DNA of 64,000 nt from Acanthosepion pharaonis (lineage: Eukaryota > Mollusca > Cephalopoda > Sepiida > Sepiidae). The notes under the pieces are model-generated. The model saw only the letters and a list, made by a program, of their open reading frames with translations. It was not told where the DNA came from and did not search any database. The DNA is taken from positions 2,475,001 to 2,539,000 of the forward strand of contig CAHIKZ030002090.1 in NCBI GenBank assembly GCA_903632075.3. Reading direction: 5' to 3'. Positions 44,640 to 55,813 of the stretch are shown here, piece after piece (the stretch's first letter is position 1; each line of letters starts with the position of its first letter). The translations under genes and the position numbers were made by a program.

Positions 44640-44990
44640 GCCATTTCTAGTCTATCCTCTATACTATTCGGACCGCTATTTCTAGTCTATCCTCTATACT
44701 ATACGGATCTGAATTTCTAGTCTATCCTCTATTACTATACGAACCGCTATTCTCTACTCTATTCACTATACTATTTCTCTATTTTGATCACTATACGGGT
44801 TACTCTTCGAGCGAGCATTATCGAACAAGTACTATTAGTGCGAGATTACTCGAAGGCGTCTGACTCCATTATTGTTCCAAGGCATACTATAGTTGTATCT
44901 GCGATTACAAAGTCTCTACTACAACGACCATTGCGAAAGTGACAACGAGTATTCGTTGGTATCAATAAAGAAACATGAAAAAAGTTGTAA
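44640..44990 (+). mobile_element. Possible LTR or LTR-like repeat
   Basis: Three tandem units of about 60 and 53 bp begin with ATTTCTAGTCTATCCTCTAT (44643, 44690 and 44713 region). A CG-containing, less AT-biased stretch follows, then an AATAAAGAAAC poly(A)-type signal at 44965. This is the layout of an LTR (U3 repeats, R, poly(A) signal). No partner copy or retroviral-type genes lie in the window. Confidence 0.25.
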
Positions 44991-45159
44991 TTTCTTCAAG
45001 CAATAAATGATGGGTAATTGTGGAGAGCCATAATCTCCCTCGCAATGAATGTACATGACACATGAAGACAGTTTTCATTAGCCTTTCATCGAAAGAAGTC
45101 CGCCATCATCATTTCATCATCCTCACAGTGGTTGGGCCGGCGCGATGAAAGACGCTTTC

Positions 45160-45300
45160 CTATTGGTCACGCTCATTCGATCTTTTCTTGTCACTCAACC
45201 TCATTGGTTCACTTCGAGAGAATGCAAGTAACAATTCGCTTTGGCTCCCCGTCTTCGAAAATATAAAGGACGACAAATATAAATCGCATTCACTTAAATG
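45160..45300 (+). promoter_or_regulatory. Promoter-like cluster: two CCAAT boxes and TATA
   Basis: Inverted CCAAT boxes (ATTGG) lie at 45162-45166 and 45203-45207, and ATATAAAG at 45261-45268. Transcription would start near 45295. Spacing fits a classical pol II promoter. Downstream there is only a 62-codon frame (45188-45376) that starts too early to be its product. The cluster could be a real promoter, part of an LTR, or chance. Confidence 0.25.
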
Positions 45301-45376
45301 TCACTGGTCGTTCAATTTGGCCTCGTCCTATGGTGACAACTTCATTGAATGCAGAGAGAAAGTATATGGAAACTAA

Positions 45377-46462
45377 ATGCAGATATTAAGGTTATTATTA
45401 CATGCCTGAAAATAATGACCATAAACGTGTACTTTCACACGCAGATATAACCAAACAAGCCCATAAACATGGATAAATGCAAATACGCAGAAATATAGAT
45501 GACACAAAAGCACGCACGCAAACAAGTAAGCATATATGCATACGGATAGAGAATGGGAAAAGAAGGGATATATTAAAGCTAGCATGGCCTGCTAAAAAAG
45601 AACATGTTCGGATTACCCAGTTCGGATCGAACTGATTACACTATAGTATAGTCTAACGAGACAATGTAGATTTAACAGTCCGGTTAATAAAGTTTGAGGT
45701 GTAAAAAGCCAACAAAATGATATCAATATTGGCAATAAGATTAATGATATTTCTTATATATTAGACTTTTCTCTAAACTGAAGCACGAAGAGAAAGATGT
45801 TAAAGTTGAAATTTTCGGACACGTCGGTATCCTTTTTCAATGAGACAAGGAAGAAACAAAGAAGTAGGACTCGCACTCTTTCGGGTAATGTTGTTGTTTT
45901 TGTTGTTAGAGGGGGTCCTGTGGAAAATATATTAATCCCTCAATGTGTTATTTTATTTTGAAAATATATTTCAACTCCGATCTGTGTTTTCTTGTCGGCT
46001 TGTTGAATGAAGACGCTAAAAGCACGCATCTCATGTCATCAATGCATATATAAATATAACGAACTCTCCCGTAGATTTCACGTATGGGGGATCAACAGAC
46101 TTTTCATTTTATTTTTTATGTTTATGCCATCTATGGCGCTTCAGTTCAGCCGCTGATTTACACATCAAATCACATTTAATGAAGATTATAGGATTTTGAG
46201 TGGAGCAGGTTGGAAGATTTGATCTAATCTTGGTGTTAGATCTTAGATCAGGAACATGGACCAAATTAGACTTTTCGAAGTTCATTGGATCTTCATAGTT
46301 GGCTTAAGATCGTACTCAAGCTAACTCTATAGCACTTGGTTTTACGATCCTCACCCATCCATAGGATATGAACAACGCATATATATATATATGTCTATTT
46401 TTATTTTGATTTCCTCAAATTTACGTATCACTTTTTGCTAACGAGCTACATAAATATACTCA
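45377..46462. other. No gene seen
   Basis: Nothing recognised; short (TA)n at 46379-46392. Confidence 0.5.
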
Positions 46463-46754
46463 TCAGTCAGTTATGTGCCATGCGTGATGCACGCTTAGGC
46501 GATGATGAATCTTTCAATACATGACTGACGAGGCAGATTGTTTTCCCGAAGTAGGTCGCCATTTCTTTCTGTGGTAGAACAGTTGCCATCCATTGCTATA
46601 GAACTCAGTATTTCCTGCTATTTCCCCATAGCTGGGGGAAGAATTCATATTTTCCCCAAAGGTATTAGCACGTAAGTGAATGTAATGGATTCGATTGGAG
46701 TTCGAACTCGGCTCTCCGATTCCTCAAACCGAACCGCTATCCATTACTCCACCG
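46463..46754 (-). mobile_element. SINE family A, best copy
   Basis: On the minus strand: GGTGGAGTAATGGATAGCGG (A-box region), then GCCGAGTTCGAACTCC with a perfect GTTCGAACTC B box 45 bp further. The body follows, ending with GGCACATAACTGACTGA. It is about 290 bp, the fullest of five copies. Confidence 0.8.
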
Positions 46755-46789
46755 TAATAAAAAGCGCAAAAAACAACATCTTCGTTGAG

Positions 46790-48720
46790 TTTAATAAACC
46801 CGATTATAATTCAAAATTACAACAAATAGTTGATAATCACACCAAATTTTAAAAAGTCAACAAAAATCCGATTAACCAACTGAAATTGAAAATCACCAAA
46901 CTGATAACAACGAACAACGCAAAACAAGACAACGTAAAACTACCCAAAATAATCGGTCAGTACAAACCAGGATACATGTATAGAACTAAAAATATACAGA
47001 AACCTAACTTCCCTCTCCGTCCAATCATATCCCAAATCTTCGGTTTGACAGTTAACCAAAATCATTAACCAACTCATTACACCATACATACCAAATAAAT
47101 ACAGCATTAAATCACCTCATGAACTAACCCAAATCTTAAAAACACAAAAACCTGATAATAAAATCATAGCCTCATTGATATTGAAAGTTTATTTACCAAT
47201 GTGAAAGTCAGAGAAACGATTGATATAATTATAAAGAATATTTACAACAATCCATCTCTCCCTCCATCAAAAATTAAACCTAATATATTACGGAGATTAC
47301 TCTTGACTTGTACCACTATGATTCCCTTCTATGACCATCAAAATAATATCTACGTATAACATGATGGTGTTTCCATGTGTTCAGTTCTGCGACCAACATT
47401 CAGTAACTTCTACATGGCTAACCTTGAAAATAAGCTATTTAATACTACTAAAAATACCTCCATCTACCTAAGATATGTAGATGATATTCTCATCTAAGTT
47501 AAAATCACAGATTAAATACATGAACAACAAAAAACTTTAAAAAAAAAACTCACATATGAACTTAACAATAACAGCAGAATTTCTTTTCTTGATATATTGA
47601 TAGACACATAATACATTCACTAACTCCCCATATAAAAAAAAATCTAACTAGCTAAACACATGCACTCTCAACTATAAAAGTGAATGCCGTAACTATTAGA
47701 AAACAGACATTATACAAAATTTAATAAACCGTGCAAAAGTTAACTCTTTCACGAAAAAGATTTCCTTCATGTAATTTAAAAATTTAAATAAACTCTTATT
47801 GTTGATGTACAAATTATACGAGCTGTTAGAAATATTAGCATAAGTCAGTAAGAACATAATACTTCCTCAAATAACCCTAAATATATCAACTTACTATATC
47901 ACAATCAAATACACTGTAACTATAAACAAGATGAAAAACATTCTTAAACGACTCATTAATATTAATATATCCCCCACTGATGTTAGTAAAAAATACAACT
48001 AATTACATAAATTATAAAATATATATTTTGGTTTCACGACGTTATCGAGGCTTATATTAGACATGACAGATTCAAGTTCTGTTGCACAACATTTAAAGAA
48101 AAATTCCTGTCCACATTCAGCATTTAGAGAAATATTAATTAGCAATACACTTCCCTAATTACATTGTTGATGAACAAAGTAGAAGATCTGTTAGAAATAG
48201 TAACATAAGTCAGTAAGAACATAATACTTCCTCAAATAACCCTTAATATATCAACTTACTATACAGCAATCAAATACACTGTAACTATAAACAAGATAAA
48301 AAATTCTTAAAAAAAACTCATTAGTATCAATATATCCCCACTGATCTCAGTAAAAAATACAACTAATATACTATACCAAATTTAATACAACCAACTTAAT
48401 CATCCGCAATAACTCTTCTCCACCAGTTAATGTTTTGCAAAAGATTAATATTGTATATCAATTTAAAAGTCATTTGGGAAATTGTATCTCTGTCAGAAAA
48501 GTAAATATATATTTTGGTTTCGCGACATTATCGAGGAGGCTTATATTACACATGACAGATTCAAGTTCTATTGCACAACATTTAAAGGAACATTCCTGTC
48601 CACATTCAGGATTTAAAGAAATACTAATTAGCAATACATGTATATTCCACCATGAGAATAAAAAACAATAACTTCAAATTCTTGAATTCTCTATAAAAGA
48701 AACACTAGATAATATTAATT
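46790..48720 (+). pseudogene. Penelope-like element protein, RT and GIY-YIG
   Basis: The plus strand, over several frames, gives an RT order typical of Penelope-like elements. KITKLITTNNAKQDN is followed by IIGQYKPGYMY, LRPIISQI (47015-47040), SLDIESLFTNV-like coding near 47180, RYVDDIL (catalytic site, 47471-47491) and FLDILIDT (about 47590). The C-terminal frame 48435-48671 reads VYQFKSHLGNCISV, FGFATLSRRLILHMTDSSSI and AQHLKEHSCPHSGF. This is the GIY-YIG endonuclease domain with YIGxTTTTLSRRL degraded to YFGFATLSRRL. Frameshifts and stops occur throughout. The section from 47797 to 48640 is duplicated (separate entry). The start at 46790 abuts a family A SINE. The N-terminus is missing. 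Confidence 0.8.
47797..48640 (+). repeat. Internal tandem duplication inside the PLE
   Basis: 47811-48000 matches 48173-48363 (CATAAGTCAGTAAGAACATA, ACTGTAACTATAAACAAGAT) at an offset of about 362 bp. 48018-48152 matches 48502-48639 (AATATATATTTTGGTTTC, TTCCTGTCCACATTCAG) at about 485 bp. The second unit therefore has about 122 bp (48380-48500) that the first one lacks. It is a duplication followed by a deletion in the first copy, or an unequal exchange between diverged copies. Confidence 0.75.
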
Positions 48721-49196
48721 ATGTGTATAGAAACAAAGTTTTAAAATGTCTATAACAGCAAGGTTTTAAAATGCCTAAATTGCAATTTTTCGAAAAAATA
48801 AAAATATGACCGCAATGTTTTAAAATAATTGATTCTAATTTTTAATATTTTTTCAAATATACATTAAGTTAACTTCCTAGATGGCGTTAATTTTGAATCA
48901 AAAGAGTGTGTTTGATGAGCATTTGGAAAAATAAAAGGAATGAAAAAAACTACGGTGTCTTTCTTAATGATTTTAATGACAATATTAAGAAATTGATCCG
49001 TGGATGAGTATTAAAATAAAAATAAATAGCGATAATATGTCTAGATTATTCAACCAAACATGCTTGAATGAAGATATGCTACAATTAATCAAGCTTCTAT
49101 TTGTCTTTACTCGTTCTTTGAAAGTCATAACTGATCAGTTTTGTATTCGAAAAGTAAATATTGCAACATCTAAAGAATTAACGGATGGCGCATTTT
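48721..49196. other. No gene; possible PLE 3' region
   Basis: AAAATGTCTATAACAGCAAGG and AAAATGCCTAAATTGCAA form a loose repeat. No protein motif. Confidence 0.4.
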
Positions 49197-49290
49197 TCTC
49201 GAAAGTTCAAGGCCGGTAGACGAAAATAATACTGTTTAAAATAAACGGAGAGTCTATTAAAATATGGATATCCTTTAAAAATATCGTTTA
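49197..49290 (+). mobile_element. SINE family B tail fragment
   Basis: TTCTCGAAAGTTCAAGGCCGG and AATACTGTTTAAAATAAACG match the SINE B body. The tRNA-like head is absent. Confidence 0.55.
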
Positions 49291-49293
49291 AAG

Positions 49294-49295
<2 letters not shown>

Positions 49296-49347
<52 letters not shown>

Positions 49348-49350
49348 GTA

Positions 49351-49381
<31 letters not shown>

Positions 49382-49465
49382 CAACATTTATTGAAAATGC
49401 TGAACAATTTGCATTCATCTATATATATATATATATATACAACATTTATTGAAAATTCACATTCA

Positions 49466-49525
<60 letters not shown>

Positions 49526-49557
49526 TGAATGCAAATTTTCAGCATTTTCGATAAATG
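49296..49557. repeat. (TA)n cluster inside an inverted repeat
   Basis: Several (TA)n tracts. Left arm 49385-49420 (CATTTATTGAAAATGCTGAA...TTGCATTCATCT) and right arm 49523-49557 are reverse complements, with (TA)n and a partial third copy (49440-49468) between them. Confidence 0.85.
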
Positions 49558-49869
49558 ATTTTCTTCGGATTAATCTATAACTGTATTATTTAATCATTAA
49601 TGTATTTCCTGTGACTTTCTATTTCGTTATTCGAACGGACATTTCCGTTGGGCAGTGTGCATCGTATGTGGTGCATACCCGCACCTCTAATCCATGTTTT
49701 CTTGTTTTTTTTTCGTTGTTTTTTTTTGTTTGTTTTGTTTTTTTGGTGTGTGTTTTCTTTTTTTATTGTTGCATTTGGAACGAAACGAAAGGCGCTGACG
49801 TTCTGAAAAGTCTATGGTCAATTCAAAAAACAAAATAAAAAAAAAACTTAATTTCAACTTAAAATGTGT
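49558..49869. other. No gene; T-rich
   Basis: Poly-T rich tract 49700-49765; nothing else recognised. Confidence 0.5.
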
Positions 49870-50460
49870 CAGCCACGATACACAGTTCCATTCTCAATAA
49901 GGCTCCATCCTTGTAACGTCTCCTGACTCTCAATTTCACGTCAAACCTTAAGCAGATCTCCTCTACTGGATCGACTGGCAAAGCTGATGGGAAAATGAAA
50001 ACTTGAGCTATGTTCTAAAATAGCCTCGTCTGACTGAAACTTTCATATAGATGCCATACATGGCGCCAAACCTGTCCAGAAATATCGAAACTATCAGCTG
50101 TATACAATCGTTTTCTCATATCAATGGTGAAAGAAAGATTTGAGCAACTGAAGCCTGAGTGTCTTGGCAAAGATCATCCTTCTTCAAACACTGTTGACTG
50201 GCGCTACAGACACGCAAAGAGCTGTGCGAAATAACAAAAACTGCATCACTTGAGAACTACCAACAGCGGCAGAAACTAAAACGGATATCACATATAGCTC
50301 GAAGACATAATAAAGTGTTAACATTCCACACCAATTCTAATAGAATGTTAGAAATTAAATCTGGATATATACTCGAAGAGTGACTACTGAACTTGATAAA
50401 ACTATTCCCGGGAAAGGTTTTAAAAGAAAGACACGCCATGTCACTTCAACGAAGTCGAAC
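49870..50460 (+). mobile_element. LINE-X 3' fragment, copy 3
   Basis: GAGAACTACCAACAGCGGCAG and AACTAAAACGGATATCACAT code a QQRQKLKRISHIARR-like string, as in copy 1. ATCGAAACTATCAGCTGTATAC and the TTCTTCAAACACTGTTGACTGG block extend the match to 1970-2150. Frames are broken. Confidence 0.6.
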
Positions 50461-50596
50461 TAACTTCATGTCTTCAATGTTCTCAAATGTAAAATAGTTC
50501 CACGCAAACAGCGTAACATTAAGAGCGACCACTTTGCGGAATATACATCTTTGAGCAATGTCAAGCATCAATATTCATATTTCCTTCTTATTCTCA

Positions 50597-51331
50597 TACT
50601 AGCAGCATGGCCCGGCGTTGCCCGTGCTTGATTCAAAAATCGTACGACTCATACAGCAATCGCTATCACTTGACTTAAAATATTTTTGCCCTTCCTTGCC
50701 TTTAAAGGAGTGCCCTTTGCCGTGCTGATGTTGCTACATGCCTTACTTCTTGCTTATCTCACACTGCGAATTTTTTCTAAGCTCTATACTAAACATTAAA
50801 TCTATTACGAAAAAAGAACTAAACAAAATGAACACAAAACGATCAAATTTAAAAAAGGACTCGTAACTGGAAAAACCGAATGAAAAAAGAATGTTAACAA
50901 CAAATAATTTTTCACGCCCAACCCAGTTCTGCGGAATCAGAATCAACGTTGAGTTTAAGCAAGCGAATGAGCCAATTGGAGTAAAGTGCCATGCAGTTTT
51001 AAATTTTTCCCACTTGAGACGAATGCAGTTATCTATTTTATTTGCATGCTAGCATGCTAGTTAACATTCGTGTCAGTCAGCTGTTGGCTCTCACGCTGGC
51101 CAATAGAATCTTCCTGCCTATTCGTGGCAGCCAGCTATTGGTTCTCACTCTGGCCAGTACAAAATGGCCGAAAACTACATGAAAAGTGCCATAGACGCAT
51201 GAAAAATTCGATTATTTCCACTATCGATGGGAGTTGGGAAATGCAAAGTCGGTCTTTGCCTTCCCACTAACTTGGAGCACGTGCATGTAAATTTTGGTGC
51301 AAATCCGTCGAAAATTGCGACCGTGCATTCG

Positions 51332-51400
<69 letters not shown>
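50597..51400 (+). repeat. Dispersed repeat with CA tail
   Basis: Begins ACTAGCAGCATGGCCCGGCG and ends TTTTGGTGCAAATCCGTCGA...GTGCATTCGTTA before a 64-bp (CA)n (51335-51400). A GGCCCGGCGTTGCCCG start and a TGGTGCAAATC-CACACA end are reminiscent of repeats seen widely in invertebrate genomes. This rests on memory, not on a second copy in the window. Confidence 0.35.
51066..51165. repeat. 54-bp direct duplication with CCAAT-like words
   Basis: ATTCGTGTCAGTCAGCTGTT (51066) repeats as ATTCGTGGCAGCCAGCTATT (51120). Both units contain CTCAC(G/T)CTGGCCA and an ATTGG/CCAAT-type word. Confidence 0.8.
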
Positions 51401-51402
<2 letters not shown>

Positions 51403-51722
51403 GCCGTTTATAGATAGAGATTTTTCCTTTTTACCATTTGTTCTTCTCGTCAGGTTTTCATTATCTATTATTATTATTATTATTAATAACCCAACAGCGA
51501 AATGTAGAAAAAAATGGAAGGTAAGAAATATAACAATGACCACCGGAAACATGAAGAAAGTTGGAATGATCGAAATATTTAATTAGAAAAAGTGTCCATG
51601 ACAGTGAAAGAGGCACAATGTAGTGACGTATACTTAACGTCTGCCAATGAAACAGTGTGGTCCGAAAGTCTTGTCACAGTTACATAATACAATTTTCTAT
51701 TTCAGATGGCTAACACGAGTTC

Positions 51723-52214
51723 CTACACGAAAATGTTGATGTTCGTGCAGACCTTCTCGATGCGTGACAGGGTCAATGAAAGTAAAGAAACTGAATCTAG
51801 TACATGTGCTTTGTATTGTTGTAATCTTGTTCTTCTATTTATCTCATTACTTTTTAGTAGCGGGTGACAAGAGTTCCGGACCACTCTGTACAGTCTATAC
51901 AAAAAGTTATTATAACCGCCTGACGTGCCGGAGTTCGTTTTCCATATCAAACATTGAAATTTCTTCGTGTTTAAATATTCGACCTTGTTTCGATAAGCCA
52001 AGACACACATTGATCTTTTTCTTGTGGAACAGTAATTGTCCTCAATTTTACGTGTAAGTCCTGGTAAGTCTACAATTGAATGAAAAACAACATTAATTGC
52101 GGTCTGAACCATAAAAACAAAACATTAATATGCAACAAAAATTTAGTTGCCACCTCTTCGAAGTTTTTCGTAATGTCACTTGAAATTGTCCAACGACTTT
52201 GTGAACACCCTGTA
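51723..52214 (-). pseudogene. Mariner-like transposase N-terminal fossil
   Basis: The minus strand begins ACAGGGTGTTCACAAAGTCG at 52214 (terminal-repeat-like). It later encodes RKRSMCVLAYRNKVEYLN, KKFQ and a GTSGG-like string. This fits the N-terminal helix-turn-helix (QRxQCVLWxxxxKSxxxVQRxFR...) of mariner-type DUF4817-containing transposases, with frameshifts. A second copy lies at 52740-53030. No DDE region is left. Confidence 0.5.
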
Positions 52215-52401
52215 TATTTATAAAATAAGAATAGATATCTTATGATTATTCAATTTATTGATATTCTTTTTCATGTGTGTGAACTTACGTTTCGTAAATG
52301 TGGCTTTTGTTGATGCATAACAAAATACCAAGATTCATACGTCCATATCAGCCACAACAGCGAAACGTTATTCGCATATTGGAATGTCAAAATATAACAT
52401 C
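52215..52401. other. No gene seen
   Basis: AT-rich spacer. Confidence 0.5.
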
Positions 52402-52419
52402 TATCTATCTATCTATCTA

Positions 52420-52478
<59 letters not shown>

Positions 52479-52479
52479 G

Positions 52480-52565
<86 letters not shown>

Positions 52566-52648
52566 GCACAGGGTTTGTTGACGTTATTGATGAGTACACA
52601 TACGCATGCAAAGAGACGCTGAGGTTGGGAGACGCACACACGCGCGGG

Positions 52649-52683
<35 letters not shown>

Positions 52684-52686
52684 GTG
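52402..52686. repeat. (TATC)n, (TA)n, (CT)n microsatellite cluster
   Basis: (CTAT)n, (TA)n, (CT)n, (TA)n and (CT)n alternate to 52563. After 75 bp, (CA)n-(TA)n follows at 52640-52686. Confidence 0.95.
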
Positions 52687-52739
52687 TGGTGTCTCAAACT
52701 CATTAGTCAAATAGAAAAATATTCCATATCTGTCTTCGT

Positions 52740-53030
52740 ACTTTGCTTGTTTCGATAAACGAAGACACATATGCTACCTTTTCTTGTTGAGCAGTCACTG
52801 TCCCCCAATTTTTAGGGGTAACTCCTGGTAAGTCTTCAATTGCATAAAAAACAACATTAATTACGGTCTGAAACATAAAACATAACATTAATAGAACTGT
52901 TAATATCATTAAAAGAACTTTAATAATAATAACATTAATATGCAACAAAAATTTAGTTGCCACGTCTTGTAATTCTTTCCTTAGTAACTTTTTGAAATTG
53001 TACATAGACTTTGTGGACACCATCTTTTCA
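52740..53030 (-). pseudogene. Mariner-like fossil, second copy
   Basis: GCAACAAAAATTTAGTTGCC at 52942 and the GACTTTGTGGACACC end at 53008-53023 match 52118-52208 almost base for base. The minus frame includes GTVTAQQEKVAYVSSFIET, the start of the same helix-turn-helix. Only the 5' end of the element remains. Confidence 0.55.
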
Positions 53031-53701
53031 AAATATATTTTGATCTCCCTTTAAACGTTTACGGCCAAATTACGTTAAAACTCTCAGTTCTCGTTTGATC
53101 ACCAGAAGTATGCCGTGTTGATCAACGGTCCGTGTACTGCTTGCGTGTAACTGTTATCGTAAGCAACCCCCTACAATCTGAAATATGTTCCGGCTTTAAA
53201 TAACCTACGAAGGGTTCATAAAAAAAAATCTTTTTTGGAAACGTCTAAGGTTTAGCACTCACCTCATTCAGCACCAAAGCATTGTTGATTGATAACCTCT
53301 AAAGTTAGTGTATCTCGACCGCTTTACTTGGGGATATATTAGTATTTATTTTAAAGAATAACAAAAAAAAACGTTAAGGCAGTCTCCAGATTTATCTCCT
53401 TTTACCCTTTGTTTTTTTGTGTTTCAACCTTCTTTCCGTTTTATCAGTTGTTAAATTCTGAACTCTCCTTTTTGAAAATCATTCGCAAACCATTCCCAAG
53501 AGTTCAAATGTTCCATTATCAAACTTGCCTTGTACTTTTCCCCAGATTAAACATCAAGAATAACAACTGTCGAGTATGCATCATATCTTCCGACATTATT
53601 TTCAATAACATTCATTTCTAAAAGCGTATGCGCACACAATCAATAAAGAGCGAATAAAACTTTAGAGACAACTCTAACATTAACAACTTTGTCTCAGACT
53701 C

Positions 53702-53743
<42 letters not shown>

Positions 53744-54069
53744 TTGTGTGTGTGTCTTTGTGTGCGTGTGTTGTGTGTGTGTCTTTGTGTGCGACTGTGT
53801 GTTATTAAAGGTAAAACCAGTTAATCGTAGACAACCCAGTCGGATAACAAGAGGACGCCTAATTATGAACACACTAGCGTCGATATGACGAACTTGATGT
53901 AAGTGTTCTGTCAATGACAGAACTCGTTCCAGTGTTCTTAGCCTCGCTATGGGGAAGCATGAACTGTGGACTTTAGAGTCTTTACAAGCACAGCTGGTAG
54001 TGTATCTTAATGGACTGCCGGTCTGAATTCTAAAAGAAAACGACATTCTTCCGTGTCATTCTTTACGAA

Positions 54070-54070
<1 letters not shown>
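53031..54070. other. No gene; (TA)n-(TG)n at 53700-53800
   Basis: Apart from the compound microsatellite with TTTGTG interruptions, nothing was recognised. Confidence 0.5.

Positions 54071-54102
<32 letters not shown>
54071..54102. repeat. (TA)n microsatellite
   Basis: Short pure (TA)n. Confidence 0.95.
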
Positions 54103-54104
<2 letters not shown>

Positions 54105-54244
54105 TTGAAAGTTGGGTTCTTGAGGTTTATATTTAGGCCAATATCTATTCATATTAGCCCAAATATAAACATATGCCCTGGATTTTTACAAATATCTATG
54201 TTTTTAAACAAAATGCTCTTTTCTAAAGCCTCCATATTTATGTT

Positions 54245-54385
54245 GATTTTCCACGCATGGGTTATATGTGGCACAAGGCCGAATGTGTAGGGCACCCAGT
54301 GAGTATCGAACTCACTACTCAATCGTAATATAACTAGCGAGACAAGCTCGATAACCATTACACCACGTCGAGGTACCCAGGCCAG
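54245..54385 (-). mobile_element. SINE family C, best minus copy
   Basis: Minus strand: GACGTGGTGTAATGGTTATC (A-box region), CGAGCTTGTCTCGC, GAGTTCGATACTCACTGGG (B box GTTCGATAC) and GGCCTTGTGCCACATATAAC. Confidence 0.75.
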
Positions 54386-54924
54386 GGTATTTGCGGTGAT
54401 AGACATTTTCAAATATTAAAGTAAAATGGCCGACACATTGCTCTAAAATCAATAATAACAACAACTACATTAATTCACTTTAGTTTAAACAACGTATGAT
54501 AGATTTGTACCGCTTCGCGCCCCTTTCATTTCCTTAACGCGTAAAGATTATCGAATTCAAATTTGAGACGATAGCTTTATTTTTTAACGTTTACTTTTTC
54601 CGTTAGAAGTTTATTGAATTACATTTGCAGTTGCCTTGATAAAATTCTTCAAGGAACGGAACGTGTTGGCAAAAAGGTAATTTCATTTATTAACAATGTC
54701 TTTTCAGATACATTAATTTATATATGAATTCTATATATTTAGACACAAACGCAAACATATATAAGTGTCTATGATTTGCATATTCCTTTTCTTATGTATA
54801 TAAGAGTGCACCATTTTAATTACTTTTAAAATAGATTTTTGAAAATTAACTGTCTGTTTCACGCAGTGTGATTTTCAAAATGGGCATTTGTTTACATTGG
54901 ACGCTCTATAGTACTTTTCAAGTT

Positions 54925-54928
<4 letters not shown>
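54386..54928. other. No gene seen
   Basis: AT-rich; nothing recognised. Confidence 0.5.

Positions 54929-54975
<47 letters not shown>
54929..54975. repeat. (TA)n microsatellite
   Basis: Pure (TA)n. Confidence 0.95.
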
Positions 54976-54977
<2 letters not shown>

Positions 54978-55523
54978 TGAGTTTTTTAAATTTATTTTTT
55001 TGTTATTGACCCTGGCCCTTTAGAATAGCCTTTAATCGTTATGCACACCAATAGTGATTTTGGGTTTTTTGGGGTTTTTTTTTGGGTTTTTTTTTTTTGT
55101 TTTTTTTGCTTATTTTCTTTTGCTTCTGTGAGGGTGTGATTCTCAATATTTTAAATACAATTATTTTATTTTCTTTTCTCCCGTTATGCGTTAAGGTATA
55201 CATTTTCTGGTCATGTGTTATATGAAATAAACCATGTGGTCATGTGTGATATGAATGAATTCATTTGCATTCAAGTCGTTTGAAGATAACGTGAGCGTGG
55301 AACTCGGGTTAAAACAAGGGCCACCCTTTCATTGGAATTATTGTTGTCTAGCGTTTTTGTTCTGTGTAATGCAGGCGTTGAGCATTTTATTTTCTTTACT
55401 GAGTCGGGAGGTGTTTACATCTAGGTTTTTTTTTCTTTCTCTTTTTTCTTATTGCTATCTTTGTTCGAGATTTTATTTTGTATAAAGTGTTGTAAGGTCT
55501 TCCGCCAACGGTTTTGGTCTTTC

Positions 55524-55527
<4 letters not shown>
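54976..55527. other. No gene; T/G-rich run 55060-55110
   Basis: GGGTTTTTTGGGGTTTTTTT-type run at 55060-55100. The frame 55255-55485 is a hydrophobic low-complexity stretch without homology signals. Confidence 0.5.

Positions 55528-55586
<59 letters not shown>
55528..55586. repeat. (TA)n microsatellite, Tc1 insertion site
   Basis: Pure (TA)n whose last TA is the left target duplication of the Tc1 element. Confidence 0.95.
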
Positions 55587-55591
<5 letters not shown>

Positions 55592-55798
55592 GGGAGAAAT
55601 AAATATTCGTACACATGAAAAATTGTATTTCTATAAATGTAAAAGCCTTAACTAAAACAAATTTTGATACATTTTATGTGTAAAGATACATTTTATTAAA
55701 AATAGTAATAAACTTAATTAATTCTTATTCTAACAATAATTAATCCATTTTCTTCATTTTAACTGATGAAAAAAAGTATTCGTACAAAACAAAAAAAA
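55587..55798 (+). repeat. Tc1 left terminal inverted repeat
   Basis: Reverse complement of 56970-57179 with scattered mismatches; ends at AGTATTCGTACAAA. Confidence 0.85.
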
Positions 55799-55813
55799 AC
55801 ATATTAACTTAAT

